Shown piece after piece: positions 5,242-6,833 of a DNA stretch of 6,833 bases; the stretch's first letter is position 1; each line of letters starts with the position of its first letter. The notes beneath the pieces were generated by a model, which did not search any database, was not told the origin of the DNA, and was given only the letters and a program-made list of their open reading frames with translations. The position numbers and the translations under genes were made by a program. This DNA is from Desulfocapsa sulfexigens (GTDB lineage Bacteria > Desulfobacterota > Desulfobulbia > Desulfobulbales > Desulfocapsaceae), in contig DYNG01000042.1 in NCBI GenBank assembly GCA_020721165.1, positions 1 through 6,833 of the forward strand. The letters are read 5' to 3'.

Positions 5242-6816
5242 ATGACCACAAAAATACTCATCAATTCAGAAAGTTACGAAACACGAATTGCCCTGGTTGA
5301 AAACAACCAGCTTGTCGAGTTTCATATTCAACGGCCCTTGGAAAAGGGGCTGCTGGGTAACATCTATAAAGGCAAGGTGGTGCGGGTCCTGCCCGGTATG
5401 CAGGCGGCCTTTATTGATATCGGCCTGGATCGTACGGGATTTCTCCATGTGGATGATATCCATATCTCCGCCACCGATCTTGACCAACGACTGCTGGGCC
5501 AGGAACAGCAACCGTGTGGCAATTTCAACTTTTCCTCCTCTTTTGCCGACAACGAGATTCGTCCCTCCCCAGGCAAACAGATTGAGGCTCTCCTCTCCGA
5601 AGGCCAGGAGATTACGGTTCAGGTGGGCAAGGATCCCATTGGCACCAAAGGGGCCCGCCTGACCTGCCACATCACCCTGCCCTGCCGCAACCTGGTCTTT
5701 ATGCCTCTGACGGATCACATCGGCATTTCCCGTAAAATTGAGGACGAAGCTCTCCGCCAGACCCTGCGCGAACGAATCGAACGACTTCGTCCTCTCGGCA
5801 CCGGTTTTATTGTCCGCACCGTCGCCGAATATGCCGACATGGAAGAGCTGGAGGCCGATATGGAGTTCCTGCTCCACTTGTGGGATGAAATCAGGGACTC
5901 CATCGCCACGGCCTCCGCCCCCTCTTTAGTCTATGAAGACCTCGACATTGTCTTTCGCTCCGTGCGCGACCTTTTCACTGCCGAAGTCAACAGTCTGGTG
6001 GTTGACGATCAGGGCACCTATGAAAAGCTGGTTCATTTTATTGCCATTTTCGCCCCTGATCTGCAGCACCGCATCTCCTCTTACCGCGAAGCCATCCCCC
6101 TCTTCGAGGCCCACGGGATTGAGATGGAACTGAGCCGCCTCATGGATCGCAAGATCTGGCTTCGTTCCGGCGGCTACATTATCATTGAAACCACCGAGGC
6201 CCTCACCGTTATTGATGTCAACACCGGTCGTTTTATCGGCAAAAAAGATCTCGAAGAGACGATCTTCAAGACCAATATGGAAGCGGTCAAGGAAATTGCC
6301 TACCAGTTACGGCTACGCAATATTGGCGGAATTATTATTATTGATTTCATTGATATGGCCGATGAAGCGCACCGGGAAGAACTCCTGAGTTCCTTCAAGG
6401 AGGTGGTCAAGAAAGATAAAAGCCGAATCAACATCCTGAAACTGACGGAATTCGGCCTGATTCAGATGACCCGCAAGCGTAACTGCGAGAACCTGACCCA
6501 GATTCTTTGTGAACCATGCCACTATTGCGGCGGTGAAGGACGGCTCAAGTCGCGGCGCACCATCTGCTATGAAATTTTCCGTAAAATTTCCAAGGAGCAT
6601 CACAGGCACCAAGGCGACCGGCTCACCATCAAGGTTCATCCCCAGATTGCCGACATGCTCTTAAAAGAAGAGGAGCAGATGACCCTTGAAATCGAACTCA
6701 AGACCCAAAAACGATTCACCATCATCCCCGATTTCAACCTGCACATAGAAAAATATGAATTTTCCTGGCAAGGGGAGAAGACTTGCCTCCATTATTGGCA
6801 AAAAATAGCAGATTAG
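5242..6816 (+). CDS. rng: Ribonuclease E/G family endoribonuclease (RNase G type)
   Basis: This cytoplasmic endoribonuclease cuts AU-rich single-stranded RNA in rRNA maturation and mRNA decay. It has 524 residues, close to E. coli RNase G (489) and without the long RNase E scaffold tail. The N-terminus aligns with the RNase G start. An S1 RNA-binding domain begins at about 37 (GNIYKGKVVRVLPGMQAAFIDIG) and carries a longer, Ser/Pro/Gln-rich loop at about 85-115. R192-T193 match the 5'-monophosphate sensor pocket. The Mg-binding catalytic aspartates are D325 in DVNTG and D368 in IDFIDM, 43 residues apart as in E. coli RNase E (D303, D346). The zinc-link is C426-H-Y-C429, with an extra C423; E. 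coli RNase E has CPRC. This motif supports a zinc-bridged dimer of dimers. The start at 5242 has no Shine-Dalgarno, only a pyrimidine-rich tract. The next gene follows closely, with its ribosome-binding site 5 bases after this stop. Confidence 0.96.
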   Translation: MTTKILINSESYETRIALVENNQLVEFHIQRPLEKGLLGNIYKGKVVRVLPGMQAAFIDIGLDRTGFLHVDDIHISATDLDQRLLGQEQQPCGNFNFSSSFADNEIRPSPGKQIEALLSEGQEITVQVGKDPIGTKGARLTCHITLPCRNLVFMPLTDHIGISRKIEDEALRQTLRERIERLRPLGTGFIVRTVAEYADMEELEADMEFLLHLWDEIRDSIATASAPSLVYEDLDIVFRSVRDLFTAEVNSLVVDDQGTYEKLVHFIAIFAPDLQHRISSYREAIPLFEAHGIEMELSRLMDRKIWLRSGGYIIIETTEALTVIDVNTGRFIGKKDLEETIFKTNMEAVKEIAYQLRLRNIGGIIIIDFIDMADEAHREELLSSFKEVVKKDKSRINILKLTEFGLIQMTRKRNCENLTQILCEPCHYCGGEGRLKSRRTICYEIFRKISKEHHRHQGDRLTIKVHPQIADMLLKEEEQMTLEIELKTQKRFTIIPDFNLHIEKYEFSWQGEKTCLHYWQKIAD

Positions 6817-6821
6817 ACCAT

Positions 6822-6827
6822 AAGGAG
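6822..6827 (+). promoter_or_regulatory. Strong ribosome-binding site of the next gene, whose start lies outside the window
   Basis: AAGGAG begins 5 bases after the rng TAG stop, with 6 more bases to the window edge. An initiation codon at or just past the edge would be ideally spaced. It points to a gene in the same operon as rng. In many bacteria the ribosomal protein gene rplU lies near rng, but that identity is only a guess here. Confidence 0.6.
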
Positions 6828-6833
6828 CGCCGT

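Noticed and set aside
5266..5877. A 203-codon minus-strand open frame antisense to rng
   Set aside because: The plus strand is unmistakably RNase G with catalytic and sensor residues; the antisense frame is a shadow.
1..6833. CRISPR arrays, tRNA or rRNA genes, toxin-antitoxin pairs, phage genes or a multi-gene defence system
   Set aside because: No spaced direct repeats, no tRNA cloverleaf or rRNA-like segment, and no genes beyond those described were seen on either strand.

Overview
The window holds three complete protein genes, the last codons of a fourth, and short intergenic regions. Gene content suggests a Gram-negative anaerobe, most likely a Desulfobacterota (deltaproteobacterial) species of the Desulfobulbales type. 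Reasons: the hybrid histidine kinase has the H-box, G2-box and receiver wording familiar from that group's multidomain kinases, and the RNase G and phosphohexomutase sequences fit as well. This placement is recalled from family patterns, not from any search.

Layout. Positions 2-70 (+) are the tail of a membrane protein, probably the ferrous iron transporter FeoB. Positions 106-290 hold a compact element bounded by 27-bp imperfect inverted repeats with a TAA repeat at each edge, which looks like a miniature inverted-repeat transposable element (MITE) or a gutted insertion sequence. Positions 341-3061 (-) encode a 906-residue membrane hybrid sensor kinase: TM, extracytoplasmic helical region, TM, HAMP, PAS, HisKA, HATPase, receiver. 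A 121-base gap with a terminator-like hairpin separates it from the upstream phosphoglucomutase/phosphomannomutase-family enzyme (3183-4937, -). A 304-base divergent intergenic region (4938-5241) contains a 15-bp palindrome carrying a TATAAT on each strand. A ribonuclease E/G family enzyme follows (5242-6816, +). The last bases contain an AAGGAG ribosome-binding site for a gene that starts just outside the window.

The genes do not form an obvious single pathway. The mutase (sugar phosphate metabolism for glycogen or cell envelope) and RNase G (RNA processing) are divergently transcribed housekeeping genes. The kinase lies downstream of the mutase on the same strand but seems partly insulated from it, and has no separate response regulator in view. 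I see no convincing new multi-gene system. The most unusual signals are the 179-bp TIR element, a Gly-to-Met change in the kinase ATP-binding G1 box, the symmetric promoter-like palindrome, and a Shine-Dalgarno-free, pyrimidine-rich leader on the RNase gene.
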